Positions 40,455 through 49,470 of a stretch of DNA of 64,000 nt are shown in pieces; within the stretch, counting starts at the first letter, position 1; the number at the start of each line of letters is the position of its first letter. A program made the position numbers and the translations under genes. The stretch lies in NCBI RefSeq assembly GCF_023715405.1, contig NZ_JAMBOC010000001.1:806001-870000 (forward strand), written 5' to 3'. The stretch comes from Solibacillus isronensis. GTDB lineage: Bacteria > Bacillota > Bacilli > Bacillales_A > Planococcaceae. The notes under the pieces are model-generated. The model was not told the DNA's origin, did no database searches, and worked only from the letters and a program-made list of their open reading frames with translations.

Positions 40455-41651
40455 ATGGCAGAAATAGTACGCAGAATAAGACCCGGGCAGTACGGGCGTA
40501 TTAAGGAACATGAAAGCTGGTTTTCGGATATGTCCGAGCAAGGGCTGCATTTTTATGAGATTGGCACACATTTTGCGAAGTTTAAAAAAGGGGATCGCAA
40601 ACGAATGGATTACCGGCTGGAACTGGCGAAAAGCAAATATATATCGAGTGAAAAAATCCGGTTATTTGAAGAAAGCGGCTGGGATTATATTGCAAGTGAC
40701 CGCAATTTTCACGTATTTGCGGCACCGGTTGATCGTAAAGCTAGTGAACCTCCGATAGATCGGGAAGAGCAAATCTCAATAGCAAAAAAAGCTTTTAATA
40801 AAGCATTATTTAATTTTATAGTTAATTTAATCGCGATTATTGTAATCACTACGGTCTTCGTCAAATCTTTCGAAAACGGAAATATTTCTGTTTTGCAACT
40901 GATAGATGGATATACACTTGCTCCATTATTAGTATTGTTTGTTAGTTTTATGCAAATAATTCCGATAGGTAAAAGCTTATTTGGAATCAATCATTTGCGG
41001 AATGAACTTAAAGCTGGGATATTAGACGATCAACAAAAACCATGGGAAAACTTTTACCGGTCAAGTATTGTCTACAGTTTCATAGTATTAGTAATTACAT
41101 TAACTCTTGTGTTAATACCGATTTACCAAATATGGAGTATGAAAACAAGCCCTTTAACAGAAGAAGATGCAGGGCTGCCAATTGTCCGACTAGCTTCCAT
41201 TGAAAATCAGCCGCATCTTAAAAGGAAGCCACTTTACTTTGAAGGCGAGGATTTGGGAAGCAACTACTCATCACAGTGGAATATTTTTGCTTCTGTCCAA
41301 TATGATTCAACAGAAATGGGCGTTATTCAGGAAGGGGAATGGTACGATCCCAATCATGCATATCAACCATCAATCTCATCGGAAGTTTATAAGTTACGGT
41401 TCCATTCCCATGTTAGCTCATTAGTTAATGAGTTAATAATCAAGCATACATATGGAAGTGAACCTAGAAGTTTTAAAGAAAGAAAACACACAGCTTTTGA
41501 TCGACTGCTGATTCGGGATAATTCTTTTCATAAAGATTTTCTCTTTGTAAAGGGGCGGGCCGTGATGTATATCAATTATACTGGTCAGGTTGAAGATGAT
41601 GTAATCATAGAGAAAGCTGCTGAGAAAATGGCATTACTTGCTGACGATTGA
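40455..41651 (+). CDS. DUF2812-like membrane protein
   Basis: A 398-residue protein. The N-terminal 90 residues have the DUF2812 pattern: EHESWFSDMSEQGLHFYEIG and ESGWDYIASDRNFHVFAAP. Four predicted membrane helices follow (about 118-140, 150-172 and 200-225), then a long extracytoplasmic C-terminal part (about 230-398) of unknown type. DUF2812 proteins often sit beside PadR regulators and are thought to be membrane sensors, but no PadR gene is here. AGGAGGGAG lies before the ATG. Array B begins 18 bp after the stop. Confidence 0.75.
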   Translation: MAEIVRRIRPGQYGRIKEHESWFSDMSEQGLHFYEIGTHFAKFKKGDRKRMDYRLELAKSKYISSEKIRLFEESGWDYIASDRNFHVFAAPVDRKASEPPIDREEQISIAKKAFNKALFNFIVNLIAIIVITTVFVKSFENGNISVLQLIDGYTLAPLLVLFVSFMQIIPIGKSLFGINHLRNELKAGILDDQQKPWENFYRSSIVYSFIVLVITLTLVLIPIYQIWSMKTSPLTEEDAGLPIVRLASIENQPHLKRKPLYFEGEDLGSNYSSQWNIFASVQYDSTEMGVIQEGEWYDPNHAYQPSISSEVYKLRFHSHVSSLVNELIIKHTYGSEPRSFKERKHTAFDRLLIRDNSFHKDFLFVKGRAVMYINYTGQVEDDVIIEKAAEKMALLADD

Positions 41652-41668
41652 AGGAGTCACTAGTAATA

Positions 41669-41845
41669 TTCTAATAAATATTTAAATCATCTAATATCAA
41701 GTTGACATCTTCTAATAAGTTACCGATTTTCTAATTATAAGGCAATTGTACTAATAATGCTCTTAGATGTTTAAATAAACATTCGGAAAATGCTAATAAC
41801 CTATTGAAGTTTTCTAATAAATATAAAATTCTTCTAATAAAATCA
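41669..41845 (+). repeat. Phased array B of a ~20-bp unit, core TTCTAATAA
   Basis: Cores start at 41671, 41691, 41712, 41731, 41751, 41771 (TTAAATAA, degenerate), 41793, 41814 and 41834: nine units, spacing 19-22 bp, mean about 20.4. Unit TTCTAATAAGTTACCGATT here is nearly the same as TTCTAATAAGTTGCGGATC in array A. No reading frame spans it. It has the same orientation as array A. Confidence 0.8.
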
Positions 41846-41976
41846 GTTGCCGGTCATATCATAAGAATGCATACAAGTAATGCCACACTAGCAATCCATT
41901 AAACTATAAATTCCCCTAGCTTCATTCAGATGAACATGTTACCATATTTAAAAATTCAGAAAATGAAGGTGAGTAA

Positions 41977-42609
41977 ATGGAGAATGTTGTGTTCTTTATC
42001 ATTGCGTGTGTTCTTCTGATTGTATTGCCGGGTCCTGATACAGCTATCGTTACGAAAAATACAATCGTTAACGGACAAAAGGGCGGATTTCAAACAATGG
42101 TCGGCTCTTGCGCAGGATTAACGGTCCATACAATTGCAGCGGTGGCAGGGCTATCGGCGATTATCGTAAAATCTGCCGTGGCATTTACAGTGTTGAAATA
42201 CGTAGGAGCAGCCTATTTATGCTATTTGGGTATAAAAACATTGATGAGCATGCGTGCTAAAAAAGCTGATTCAGAGGAATTGACGGACATTCCGGAAATT
42301 GAAGCTAAAGGCAATTCGTATTTTAAGCAGGGACTCATTACGAATATCACAAACCCTAAAGTAGCAGTATTTTTCCTGACGTTTTTACCGCAATTCCTAT
42401 CTAAAGGCGCAGAACCGTTTTGGCCATTTTTGACGATGGGAATCATCTATATTGTTTTAACATTTATTTGGTTTGCGCTCTATGTTTTTTTATTAAACAA
42501 AATCCGCAATTTCATGAAAAAACCTGCTACACAATCGGTAATCGAAACGTTGACTGGAGCTGTTCTTATCGGTTTTGGAATCAAACTTGCCTTTGAAAAG
42601 CAGACTTAA
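41977..42609 (+). CDS. LysE/RhtB family exporter
   Basis: A 210-residue, six-helix amino-acid or metabolite exporter. The family N-terminal motif PGPDTAIVTKNTIVNGQKGG and the helix with GLITNITNPKVAVFFLTFLP are canonical for RhtB-type members, more so than in the LysE protein at 1429. AAGGTG precedes the ATG. It is separate from its neighbours: 131 bp from array B and 111 bp to the next gene. Confidence 0.9.
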   Translation: MENVVFFIIACVLLIVLPGPDTAIVTKNTIVNGQKGGFQTMVGSCAGLTVHTIAAVAGLSAIIVKSAVAFTVLKYVGAAYLCYLGIKTLMSMRAKKADSEELTDIPEIEAKGNSYFKQGLITNITNPKVAVFFLTFLPQFLSKGAEPFWPFLTMGIIYIVLTFIWFALYVFLLNKIRNFMKKPATQSVIETLTGAVLIGFGIKLAFEKQT

Positions 42610-42720
42610 AAATAATTTTGCATAAATCACATTACCTTTACAATCAATAGCCCATTTACCGCTTATTCTTTTTTAAAGAAGGGTATAGTTCCCTAATTCT
42701 AGAAAAAAGGATGATGAAAA

Positions 42721-43446
42721 ATGGGCTTGTATATTACAATGTGGATAGCCATGATTGCTGTAATCGTAGTAAATGCGCTATCCAATACACTGCCTTTAAA
42801 CGGGCAAACGGCATCAGAAATTACGAATCGATTAGAAGTGTTATTTACACCAGCAGGCTACGTATTTTCTATTTGGTCGTTAATTTATGTACTGCTTGTC
42901 ATATGGCTGATTACGATATACCGCAAAGTGAAAGACAATCGTTTTAAAGGAAAAGTAGGTATTTTATTTATCATCAGCTGTATATTTAATATTGCTTGGC
43001 TGTTCAGCTGGCATTATGAACAATTTATACTATCCATTATTGTAATGTTCTTTTTGTTATTTACACTCATTGCGATTTACCTGCAGTATAAAAACACGGA
43101 AAAAGGTATTTCAGAACGCTTTCCGTTTTCATTTTACTTAGCGTGGATATCCGTAGCGACAATCGCTAATGTAAGCTATGTCTTAAAACATCATGGAGTC
43201 GATTTGGGGATATCAGAGGTGATCGGATCATTCGTACTTGTCGGGGTTGCGGTCATTCTCGGTTATTTGGCGGTTGCTGTTTCAAAAGATATTTTCTTTA
43301 CTCTTGTTATCGTTTGGGCACTCATCGGTATTGCTGTAAAAACAGATGAACCAACAATGCAGAACGGTACAATAGTGTTAACAGTAATATTAATCATCGC
43401 GGCGCTTGTTCGCTATATGCGTATGAAGACAAAAAGGCTCGCCTAA
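42721..43446 (+). CDS. TspO/MBR-related tryptophan-rich sensory membrane protein
   Basis: A 241-residue protein with about eight hydrophobic helices. LFTPAGYVFSIWSLIYVLLV matches the PAGxxFxIWxLIY helix of TspO/MBR-like proteins, and Trp residues recur in helices (FNIAWLFSWHYEQF). Classic TspO is about 150-160 aa, so this belongs to the longer related group of unknown ligand. AAAGGATG precedes the ATG. A terminator follows, shared with copD. Confidence 0.72.
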   Translation: MGLYITMWIAMIAVIVVNALSNTLPLNGQTASEITNRLEVLFTPAGYVFSIWSLIYVLLVIWLITIYRKVKDNRFKGKVGILFIISCIFNIAWLFSWHYEQFILSIIVMFFLLFTLIAIYLQYKNTEKGISERFPFSFYLAWISVATIANVSYVLKHHGVDLGISEVIGSFVLVGVAVILGYLAVAVSKDIFFTLVIVWALIGIAVKTDEPTMQNGTIVLTVILIIAALVRYMRMKTKRLA

Positions 43447-43451
43447 TGAAT

Positions 43452-43502
43452 AAGGGTTGTAGTATTAGTCGGAAATGACTTTTACTACAACCCTTTATTT
43501 TT
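43452..43502. terminator. Terminator between the TspO-like gene and copD
   Basis: A perfect 13-bp stem (AAGGGTTGTAGTA with its complement), with a T-rich tail on the plus strand and a weaker one on the minus strand. Confidence 0.85.
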
Positions 43503-43507
43503 TGACG

Positions 43508-44587
43508 TTATTTAAAGAACACAATCGACATAAAGCCCATGTAAAAACATAATGCCAGCGCAAAAGTCATGGCAGCCGATACAACAACCGGCAGCTGTTT
43601 AATATAACTTACGATGACAAGAGCGATGAACAGTGCAGTCAACAGGAAAAATCCTAACCCGATACCCGTCATTTGTAAATACCCGCGCATGCCAGCTTCA
43701 ATCGAGCTACGGTAGAACATTTCAAAAAACGGAGAAATTTCCTGAACATAAAAACTCGGGGGCTGTTGTTCACTATAGAGCGCTGTAATGAATAATATCA
43801 TTACGAGCAAAACTGTTTCGATTCGTACCCACGTACGCGGTTCAAATAATGGCTTGTCCATCTTCAGTTTAATGAGCAGACTGTTTGCCAAAATAATAAC
43901 AGTCAAAGGTACGAGCAGAACATGCTTAATGAACAAAAACTGTCCATAATTGCTCGACCAGCTTGTCACATAGCCCGGCACGATTGTGTCAGTCATAAGG
44001 ACACCTGTTAATGCAACTGCCGTAAAAGCTACGAGTGCCACGGGGGAGAACCACTTCAGAAAGGCATCCCAGTTTTGCGCATCTTTTGAGAAAAAGCTCA
44101 TCAGAACTAAGATGCCGAGCCATACACTGACAGCTAGAAGGTGAACAAAATCCAATGCCGATCCGACAATGCCTGTCATCGAACCTGCATGACTAATATA
44201 GCCAATTGCCGTCATAATGGCGATTAAAATAAAAATTGACATGACCGATATAAGCTTCGAAGGTTTTTTCATAAACTGGCGAATCATTATAAGCAAAATA
44301 ATCGTAAAGCCAACGACCGCGAGCCATGAATGGCCAACTTTAAATTTCAAAAGGAGCATGCCCAATGATTCGATGAAGCCGAACTGTGGTGTCAAAATTG
44401 TCAGCAATTGAATATTCGGTACAAATGTGACAATCGGCAAAATGACCGCACTAACAATAAGCCACTTGGCTGAAATATCGATTTTTGGGCGAATTGTTTC
44501 AGGGATACAGTATAAGATAAATGTTCCCATAAGAAGAGCTAAACTCACATAAAGTAAAAATTGACTAAAAATTGTCAATGACATCAT
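43508..44587 (-). CDS. copD: CopD family copper-import membrane protein
   Basis: A 359-residue protein with eight to nine predicted membrane helices. The central HAGSMTGIVGSALDFVHLLAV, with His residues facing the membrane, and AVSVWLGILV are typical of the CopD domain. It acts with CopC in copper uptake in B. subtilis, where both are fused in YcnJ. The start overlaps the stop of copC as ATGA, so the two are translationally coupled. Confidence 0.9.
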   Translation of the reverse strand: MMSLTIFSQFLLYVSLALLMGTFILYCIPETIRPKIDISAKWLIVSAVILPIVTFVPNIQLLTILTPQFGFIESLGMLLLKFKVGHSWLAVVGFTIILLIMIRQFMKKPSKLISVMSIFILIAIMTAIGYISHAGSMTGIVGSALDFVHLLAVSVWLGILVLMSFFSKDAQNWDAFLKWFSPVALVAFTAVALTGVLMTDTIVPGYVTSWSSNYGQFLFIKHVLLVPLTVIILANSLLIKLKMDKPLFEPRTWVRIETVLLVMILFITALYSEQQPPSFYVQEISPFFEMFYRSSIEAGMRGYLQMTGIGLGFFLLTALFIALVIVSYIKQLPVVVSAAMTFALALCFYMGFMSIVFFK

Positions 44588-45147
44588 TTTGTATTTTTCC
44601 GTCTTGCAATAGTGAAAATACTTACTATTATAATAAGAAGTAAAAGGGCTCCAATGATGTATAGTAATGTATCGTTTGATGTTTCTTCATTATCTGCCGC
44701 AGTCGTTTCCGCTACGTTGTTTTCTACCGTTTCGTCTACTTCCGCTTGCTCTTCATTTTCTTCTGTAACTTCTTCTTCGGCCGGTTCTTCTGCTACAGGT
44801 GCATCAACCGTAAAGGAAAATTGACCTGACAATGGGTGGCCATCTGCACTAATACTATTCCATTCAACGGTATAGTCATCATTTGGTAATGGATTTTCAA
44901 AAGTACCCGTCAATACACCATCGACTAAATCCATCGATACTGTTTCTATTTCTTCACCGTTACTTGAAATGACGTTAAATGTACTGCCTACTTCAATTCT
45001 CCCGGCGTATGTAAGTTCAATCGACTGCAACGGTTCAGTTACAACTGCTCCATCCTCGGGATTAGTCGTGTCTAAATACGTATGTGCTGCTGCGCTCGGT
45101 ACAGCTAAAAATAGTGCAGCAAGAATCGATAATAATATTGTTCTCAT
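44584..45147 (-). CDS. copC: CopC-domain copper-binding protein
   Basis: A 187-residue exported protein. The signal peptide ends SAAA, giving a mature N-terminal His (HTYLDTTNPEDG), followed by the CopC beta-sandwich with DGHPLSGQFSF. An acidic linker (about 120-155, rich in Glu) leads to a single C-terminal membrane helix. It closely resembles the solitary CopC at 12938 in both domain and layout. It is the upstream gene of copC-copD and has a ribosome site GGAG ahead of the ATG. Confidence 0.9.
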   Translation of the reverse strand: MRTILLSILAALFLAVPSAAAHTYLDTTNPEDGAVVTEPLQSIELTYAGRIEVGSTFNVISSNGEEIETVSMDLVDGVLTGTFENPLPNDDYTVEWNSISADGHPLSGQFSFTVDAPVAEEPAEEEVTEENEEQAEVDETVENNVAETTAADNEETSNDTLLYIIGALLLLIIIVSIFTIARRKNTK

Positions 45148-45303
45148 ATTAATATGATTCTCCTTTCATATGTTTTTTTGTTCAACCATATTGTAGCCGA
45201 ACAATAAAACAAATGCACTGTTTCCGCTTTTTAAACTTGAGGAAATGACAGTAACAGAGAATTATTATGCTATAATATTGTCACAAATGAAAAGGGGATT
45301 AAC

Positions 45304-46053
45304 ATGCAACAGTTTGTCGAGGATATTTATTTAAAAGGACATAAACAGGCCGTTCTGCTTTTACATAGTTTTACGAGCAATGCGAAGGAGATGCACTATT
45401 TGGCAAAAATGCTTCATAGTAAAGGGTATACGAGTTATGCGCCAAATCTGGCAGGGCACGGAGCATCACCGGAACAATTATTTGCAAGTTCTATGAAACG
45501 CGTATGGGAACATAGCAGACAAGCAGTACAGTTTTTAATCGATGAAAAATATGAAGCGATTACAGTAATTGGCCAGTCATTAGGTGGTGTACTTGGAATA
45601 AGACTGGCAAATGAATTCCCTGAAGTGAAAGCTTTATGTATTATTTCTTCACCAGTATTGGAGCGGCCAGTGGAAGGTTTGGAACAGCGTGTCGTCTATT
45701 ATTCCAAGAGGTATTTACAAAATAGAGGAAGCTCTGAACAGGAACTGCAAGCGTTTTTAGATAATCACTTCCCAAGACCTGCCGGAAAACTGATTGCGCT
45801 GCAGCAGTTTATCGTTGAAACAGGCAAACAGCTTCATTTGCTGAAACAGCCTCTTTTCTTGGCAAAAGGTATGCTGGACGAGCCGGTTTTCCATCAAAGC
45901 ATTGACATGATTGAAAAGAATGCAATTAGCAACGTCATTACGAAAAAACAATACGACAACAGTGGTCATCTTATTACATTAGGAAAAGAACGCCAATTAC
46001 TGACGGAAGATATCATTCGCTTTATCGAAGGAATAGAAAAAGGAACTGTCTAA
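45304..46053 (+). CDS. Carboxylesterase-type alpha/beta hydrolase
   Basis: A 249-residue hydrolase of the Est30/YvaK type, acting on short- to medium-chain esters or monoacylglycerols. The oxyanion region is LLLHSFTSNAKEMH, the nucleophile Ser lies in GQSLGG, the acid is probably the Asp in GMLDEPV, and the catalytic His is in DNSGHLITLG. The length is normal. AGGGG precedes the ATG. The 3' end overlaps a terminator that serves the converging SET gene. Confidence 0.88.
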   Translation: MQQFVEDIYLKGHKQAVLLLHSFTSNAKEMHYLAKMLHSKGYTSYAPNLAGHGASPEQLFASSMKRVWEHSRQAVQFLIDEKYEAITVIGQSLGGVLGIRLANEFPEVKALCIISSPVLERPVEGLEQRVVYYSKRYLQNRGSSEQELQAFLDNHFPRPAGKLIALQQFIVETGKQLHLLKQPLFLAKGMLDEPVFHQSIDMIEKNAISNVITKKQYDNSGHLITLGKERQLLTEDIIRFIEGIEKGTV

Positions 46054-46068
46054 TTTTTAGACAGCTCC
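46037..46068 (-). terminator. Terminator of the SET-domain gene
   Basis: GGAACTGTCTAA pairs with TTAGACAGCTCC, followed on the minus strand by five T. It overlaps the last codons of the hydrolase gene. Confidence 0.78.
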
Positions 46069-46074
46069 CCATTG

Positions 46075-46458
46075 TTATTCTTCTTCGTTGTTAAACCATA
46101 GTGGGTCATTATCATCTACATCGCCATTATAATTAATAAAAATCTCTTCACCGGCTTCAATATCTTTATAAGCAAAGAAATCGAATGTTTCGTTGTCGAA
46201 ATTAATTTCATACGTGGCATTCGGCTCATATGAATGATTAAATAGCATTCCGTAGCCCAATAGGATTGCAGAACGGCCAATGCCAAATTCAAACGCATAA
46301 TCTGCAAGATTTGTTTTTTCAATATGTTCATGCTGCTCATTTGGATAGCTTAGTACCGGTGCTTGGTGGAATAACGTTCCTTTAGGAATTGCATTAATCG
46401 CAAAAATACCGCGATTATATTCCCCATCACTTATCGGGGAATTCTTTACTTCGATCAT
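46075..46458 (-). CDS. SET-domain protein
   Basis: A 127-residue protein consisting almost only of a SET domain. The diagnostic motifs are GRGIFAINAIPKGTLF (SAM-binding N-part), GYGMLFNHSYEPNATY (NHS pseudoknot motif) and AGEEIFINYNGD (the ELTxDY equivalent). SET proteins methylate lysines in proteins; in bacteria the substrates are mostly unknown. AAGGCG precedes the ATG. There is no obvious partner gene. Confidence 0.82.
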   Translation of the reverse strand: MIEVKNSPISDGEYNRGIFAINAIPKGTLFHQAPVLSYPNEQHEHIEKTNLADYAFEFGIGRSAILLGYGMLFNHSYEPNATYEINFDNETFDFFAYKDIEAGEEIFINYNGDVDDNDPLWFNNEEE

Positions 46459-46569
46459 ATTTTTTCGCCTTCTAACTTTTAAGATTCTTTCCTACTGTAA
46501 CATGTATTATAGAAGAAAGGTTGTTTTATTGCTTATTTACATAAATTATTCATTGAAGGGGTGAAGTTC

Positions 46570-46938
46570 ATGCAAAAACTGCAATTTGAAGCTGCATGGG
46601 ATAAAACGATTTCAGATCAGGACCGATTATTAATCGAACAAGCTTTTCAAAAAACAAAAGAACAGGATGAGCATATTTCCTGTTACGTAATTCGAACGGC
46701 CATGAATCATAGAAAACAGCTGCTCATTACAACGCTTATTCATAACCGGACTGATCAACAACTTAATTTCCATAATAGGGAAGTAAGTATTATAACAGAA
46801 GCGGGGAAAATTGCTCAAAATTTTACAATGGATGCACTTGAAATTCCTCCTTATTGTTCAATGCCGTGGACTTTTATTTTCGACGAAAGTATTAATTTTC
46901 AATTCACAGAAATAAAACAGATGGATATTGAAATATAA
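46570..46938 (+). CDS. SLAP-domain protein
   Basis: A 122-residue protein that matches the SLAP domain of accessory S-layer/Sec proteins: LQFEAAWDKTISDQDRLLIE, the central LLITTLIHNRTDQQLNF, and EIPPYCSMPWTFIFDES near the end. It lacks a signal peptide, so it is likely cytosolic. The ATG at 46570 lies 6 nt after AGGGGTG. It overlaps the frame of the next small membrane gene region and sits 22 nt before its ATG. Confidence 0.72.
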   Translation: MQKLQFEAAWDKTISDQDRLLIEQAFQKTKEQDEHISCYVIRTAMNHRKQLLITTLIHNRTDQQLNFHNREVSIITEAGKIAQNFTMDALEIPPYCSMPWTFIFDESINFQFTEIKQMDIEI

Positions 46939-46960
46939 TGAGATTGAGGTGAAGGAATCG

Positions 46961-47179
46961 ATGCATGAAATGAATGCAGGAATTTGGCTCACATTCGTAA
47001 CCCCTATCTTTTTAGTCAGTGCGTTATATTTTACACTGTCATTTTTACAGCACTTGAAAATCGACAATGATCGATTAATGACACAATCGAAGTGGGGTGC
47101 AGTCATCTCTTTGGCGATTGCATTAATTGTACCGGCGATTTATCAAATTGTTGTTTATTATCAAGTCATGCATTACTAA
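46961..47179 (+). CDS. Small two-helix membrane protein
   Basis: A 72-residue protein with two predicted membrane helices (about 8-32 and 47-68) and a charged loop. Unrecognised. GAGGTG lies 9 nt before the ATG at 46961. It is probably co-transcribed with the SLAP gene and ends at a terminator. Confidence 0.65.
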   Translation: MHEMNAGIWLTFVTPIFLVSALYFTLSFLQHLKIDNDRLMTQSKWGAVISLAIALIVPAIYQIVVYYQVMHY

Positions 47180-47198
47180 ACATGCCAAAAACCAAAAG

Positions 47199-47226
47199 AC
47201 CGCTATGGAAATAGTGGTTTTTTCTT
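47199..47226 (+). terminator. Rho-independent terminator
   Basis: ACCGCTAT pairs with ATAGTGGT around GGAA, a stable tetraloop-like turn, followed by a T run. Confidence 0.85.
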
Positions 47227-47351
47227 CTTCTAACTTCGAAATCACCCTATAAATCACACAATTAATTTGTAAAAAAATACAAATAAATGCGGTTTTTTAC
47301 GTTAATTCGCTAAAAGCATACTATTCCAGTATGAATTATTCAAATTAACTA

Positions 47352-47380
47352 TTGACTTTAAATACATGCATCTGTAAACT
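47352..47380 (+). promoter_or_regulatory. Promoter of the organosulfur operon
   Basis: TTGACT and TAAACT are separated by 17 bp, 59 bp before the first ATG. The AT-rich sequence just upstream (TATTCCAGTATG near 47322) partly resembles CymR-type sites of sulfur metabolism; that resemblance is weak. No riboswitch is seen in the leader. Confidence 0.55.
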
Positions 47381-47438
47381 AACGAATTAAGAATACTGAA
47401 TTGCAAGAAAATTCTATAACTAGTAAAGGAGAGGTGTT

Positions 47439-48578
47439 ATGGGAGCAGTTGCACATATTGATGAAATCGCGGAAAAGCTTGCCGAACAGTTTGAACAAAC
47501 AGCAGTAGAAAGAGATAAAATTGGAGGCAATGCTAAAACTGAGCGAGATCTAATTCGCGAAAGCGGACTTTTGAAACTTTTAATTCCGACAGAATACGGT
47601 GGTTTAGGTGGGAATTGGTATGATGTGTTTCAAGTCGTTCGGACGATTGCACGTGCGGATAGTTCACTGGCACATGTTATAGGCTATCATTTTATCAATC
47701 TTGTTACACCGCATTTATGTGGTTCACAAGAGCAAAAGGAATTTTATTATCGCGAAACAGCCAAGCACAATTATTTTTGGGGGAATGCGTTCAACCCGGT
47801 GGCTATTCAACTGAAGGCTGAAAAAACAACAACAGGCTATTTGTTAAACGGCGTAAAAACGTTCTGTTCTGGTAGTGTCGATTCGGATGTATTATTAGTA
47901 TCGGCGTTAGTAGAAGAGCAGGATGAGCCATTATTGGTCGTTATTCCTAGTAAACGGATAGGTGTAGATATAAAAGGCGATTGGGACAATATGGGGCAAC
48001 GCCAGACAGACAGTGGAACGATTCTTTTCAACGATGTTGAAGTACATGATGAAGAAGTGTTGCAGCAAGGCTTTTACGCAAGCGAGTTTTCACAGCTGCG
48101 TCTGAATATCGCTACTTTTATTTTAAACCATGTTTATTTAGGGATTTCAGAAGGTGCTCTTCAATCAGCGCTTACATATACAAGAGAGCAAACAAGACCG
48201 CGCGCCGTTACACAGACTTCGGCGATTGAAGATCCGATTATCCAGCATCATTACGGCCAGTTTTACGTACAGGTAGAAGCAGCAACCCTGGTTGTGAAAA
48301 AAGCGGATCAATTATTACAGGAGCTTTGGGATGAACCTGAAAAGATTACCCCTAAGCATCGCAGTGATCTTGATGATGCATTGCAAACAGCGAAAATTTT
48401 CACAACGCAAGTAGGGCTCGATATTACATCAAAAATTTTCGAAGTGATGGGTAGCCGCGCTACTGCAGGCCGTTATGGGTTTGACCGCTATTGGCGTAAT
48501 TTGCGGACGATGACACTGCATGTTCCGGTTGATACATCGATCCAATCATTAGGTAGAAAATTTCTGTTAGGAGAGTGA
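47439..48578 (+). CDS. Acyl-CoA-dehydrogenase-fold flavoprotein, SfnB/DszC-like
   Basis: A 379-residue flavoenzyme of the acyl-CoA dehydrogenase superfamily, in the sulfur-acquisition group (SfnB, DszC). Recognisable parts are LIPTEYGGLGGNWYDVFQVV, ADSSLAHVIGYHF, the flavin region GNAFNP...GVKTFCSGS, and the C-terminal VMGSRATAGRYGFDRYWRN. Such enzymes use reduced flavin and oxygen to oxidise organosulfur compounds, for example sulfones. It opens the eleven-gene operon. GGAGAGG precedes the ATG. Confidence 0.88.
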   Translation: MGAVAHIDEIAEKLAEQFEQTAVERDKIGGNAKTERDLIRESGLLKLLIPTEYGGLGGNWYDVFQVVRTIARADSSLAHVIGYHFINLVTPHLCGSQEQKEFYYRETAKHNYFWGNAFNPVAIQLKAEKTTTGYLLNGVKTFCSGSVDSDVLLVSALVEEQDEPLLVVIPSKRIGVDIKGDWDNMGQRQTDSGTILFNDVEVHDEEVLQQGFYASEFSQLRLNIATFILNHVYLGISEGALQSALTYTREQTRPRAVTQTSAIEDPIIQHHYGQFYVQVEAATLVVKKADQLLQELWDEPEKITPKHRSDLDDALQTAKIFTTQVGLDITSKIFEVMGSRATAGRYGFDRYWRNLRTMTLHVPVDTSIQSLGRKFLLGE

Positions 48579-48582
48579 GTAC

Positions 48583-49458
48583 ATGGTTCAATTATTGGAA
48601 CGTCCAGTGCCACAACAAACCCCTATATCTACGAAAGATAGTACTAAGAAAAAAACGAAGATTAAAGTCCAGAATATCGATTTCAGTTATGATGCGACGA
48701 CAAAAATTTTAAACAATATTCAGCTTGAAGTGCAAGATGGCGAGTTTCTCGTATTTATGGGACCTTCCGGATGCGGGAAAAGTACATTGCTCAGAATGAT
48801 GGCAGGGCTTGAACCATTTTCAAATGGCAATATCGAAATAAACGGTAAATCCGTAAAGGAAACTCACCCTGACTGCGGAGTCGTTTTCCAGGATTATTCC
48901 TTATTTCCATGGCTGACGGCACAGGCGAATGTCATGCTTGCATTAAAACAGCGTAATAAAAAAATGCCGAAAAAAGAGCTGGCACATATCGCAGAGCAAT
49001 ATTTGACACTTGTCCATTTAGGGCATGCCGTAAAAAAATACCCTGGCCAAATGTCAGGTGGTATGAAACAGCGTGCAGCCATTGCGCGTGCATTAAGCTA
49101 CGGTTCGGATTTACTGCTGATGGATGAACCATTTGGCGCTTTGGATCCTGTCACACGTATTCAACTGCAGGATCTGCTTGTTCAAATTAGTGCCGAACAA
49201 AAACGTACAGTCGTATTTGTTACACATGATGTTGACGAAGCCATTTATTTGGCGGACCGTATTGTCATCTTTGCTCCCGGGAAAAACGGGGCGGTGACGA
49301 AAAGCATTCAAGTACCGATTGAGAAAAAAGGGACGGATCGTCAAAAACTATTTGAAAACAAGGAGTTCCGTGCATTTCGTGAATCCCTTTTAAATGAGAT
49401 GAACGAACAGATCGTCAATAGTTTAAAAACAGAAATAGCAGATGGCGCAGGAATATAG
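48583..49458 (+). CDS. ssuB: Sulfonate/taurine-type ABC transporter ATP-binding protein (SsuB-like)
   Basis: A 291-residue importer ATPase of the nitrate/sulfonate/taurine class. Walker A is GPSGCGKST, the Q-loop FQDYSLFPWLT, the signature MSGGMKQR, and Walker B LLLMDEPFGALD; the FPWLTA motif is typical of SsuB/TauB. An unusual N-terminal extension of about 25 residues precedes the domain. It begins 4 nt after the flavoprotein stop, so translation is coupled. Confidence 0.92.
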   Translation: MVQLLERPVPQQTPISTKDSTKKKTKIKVQNIDFSYDATTKILNNIQLEVQDGEFLVFMGPSGCGKSTLLRMMAGLEPFSNGNIEINGKSVKETHPDCGVVFQDYSLFPWLTAQANVMLALKQRNKKMPKKELAHIAEQYLTLVHLGHAVKKYPGQMSGGMKQRAAIARALSYGSDLLLMDEPFGALDPVTRIQLQDLLVQISAEQKRTVVFVTHDVDEAIYLADRIVIFAPGKNGAVTKSIQVPIEKKGTDRQKLFENKEFRAFRESLLNEMNEQIVNSLKTEIADGAGI

Positions 49459-49470
49459 GAGGATCGTTGA

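Noticed and set aside
47180..47438. SAM riboswitch or T-box in the leader of the organosulfur operon
   Set aside because: None of the conserved S-box segments, and no T-box sequence with a specifier stem, is present; the leader is short and AT-rich.
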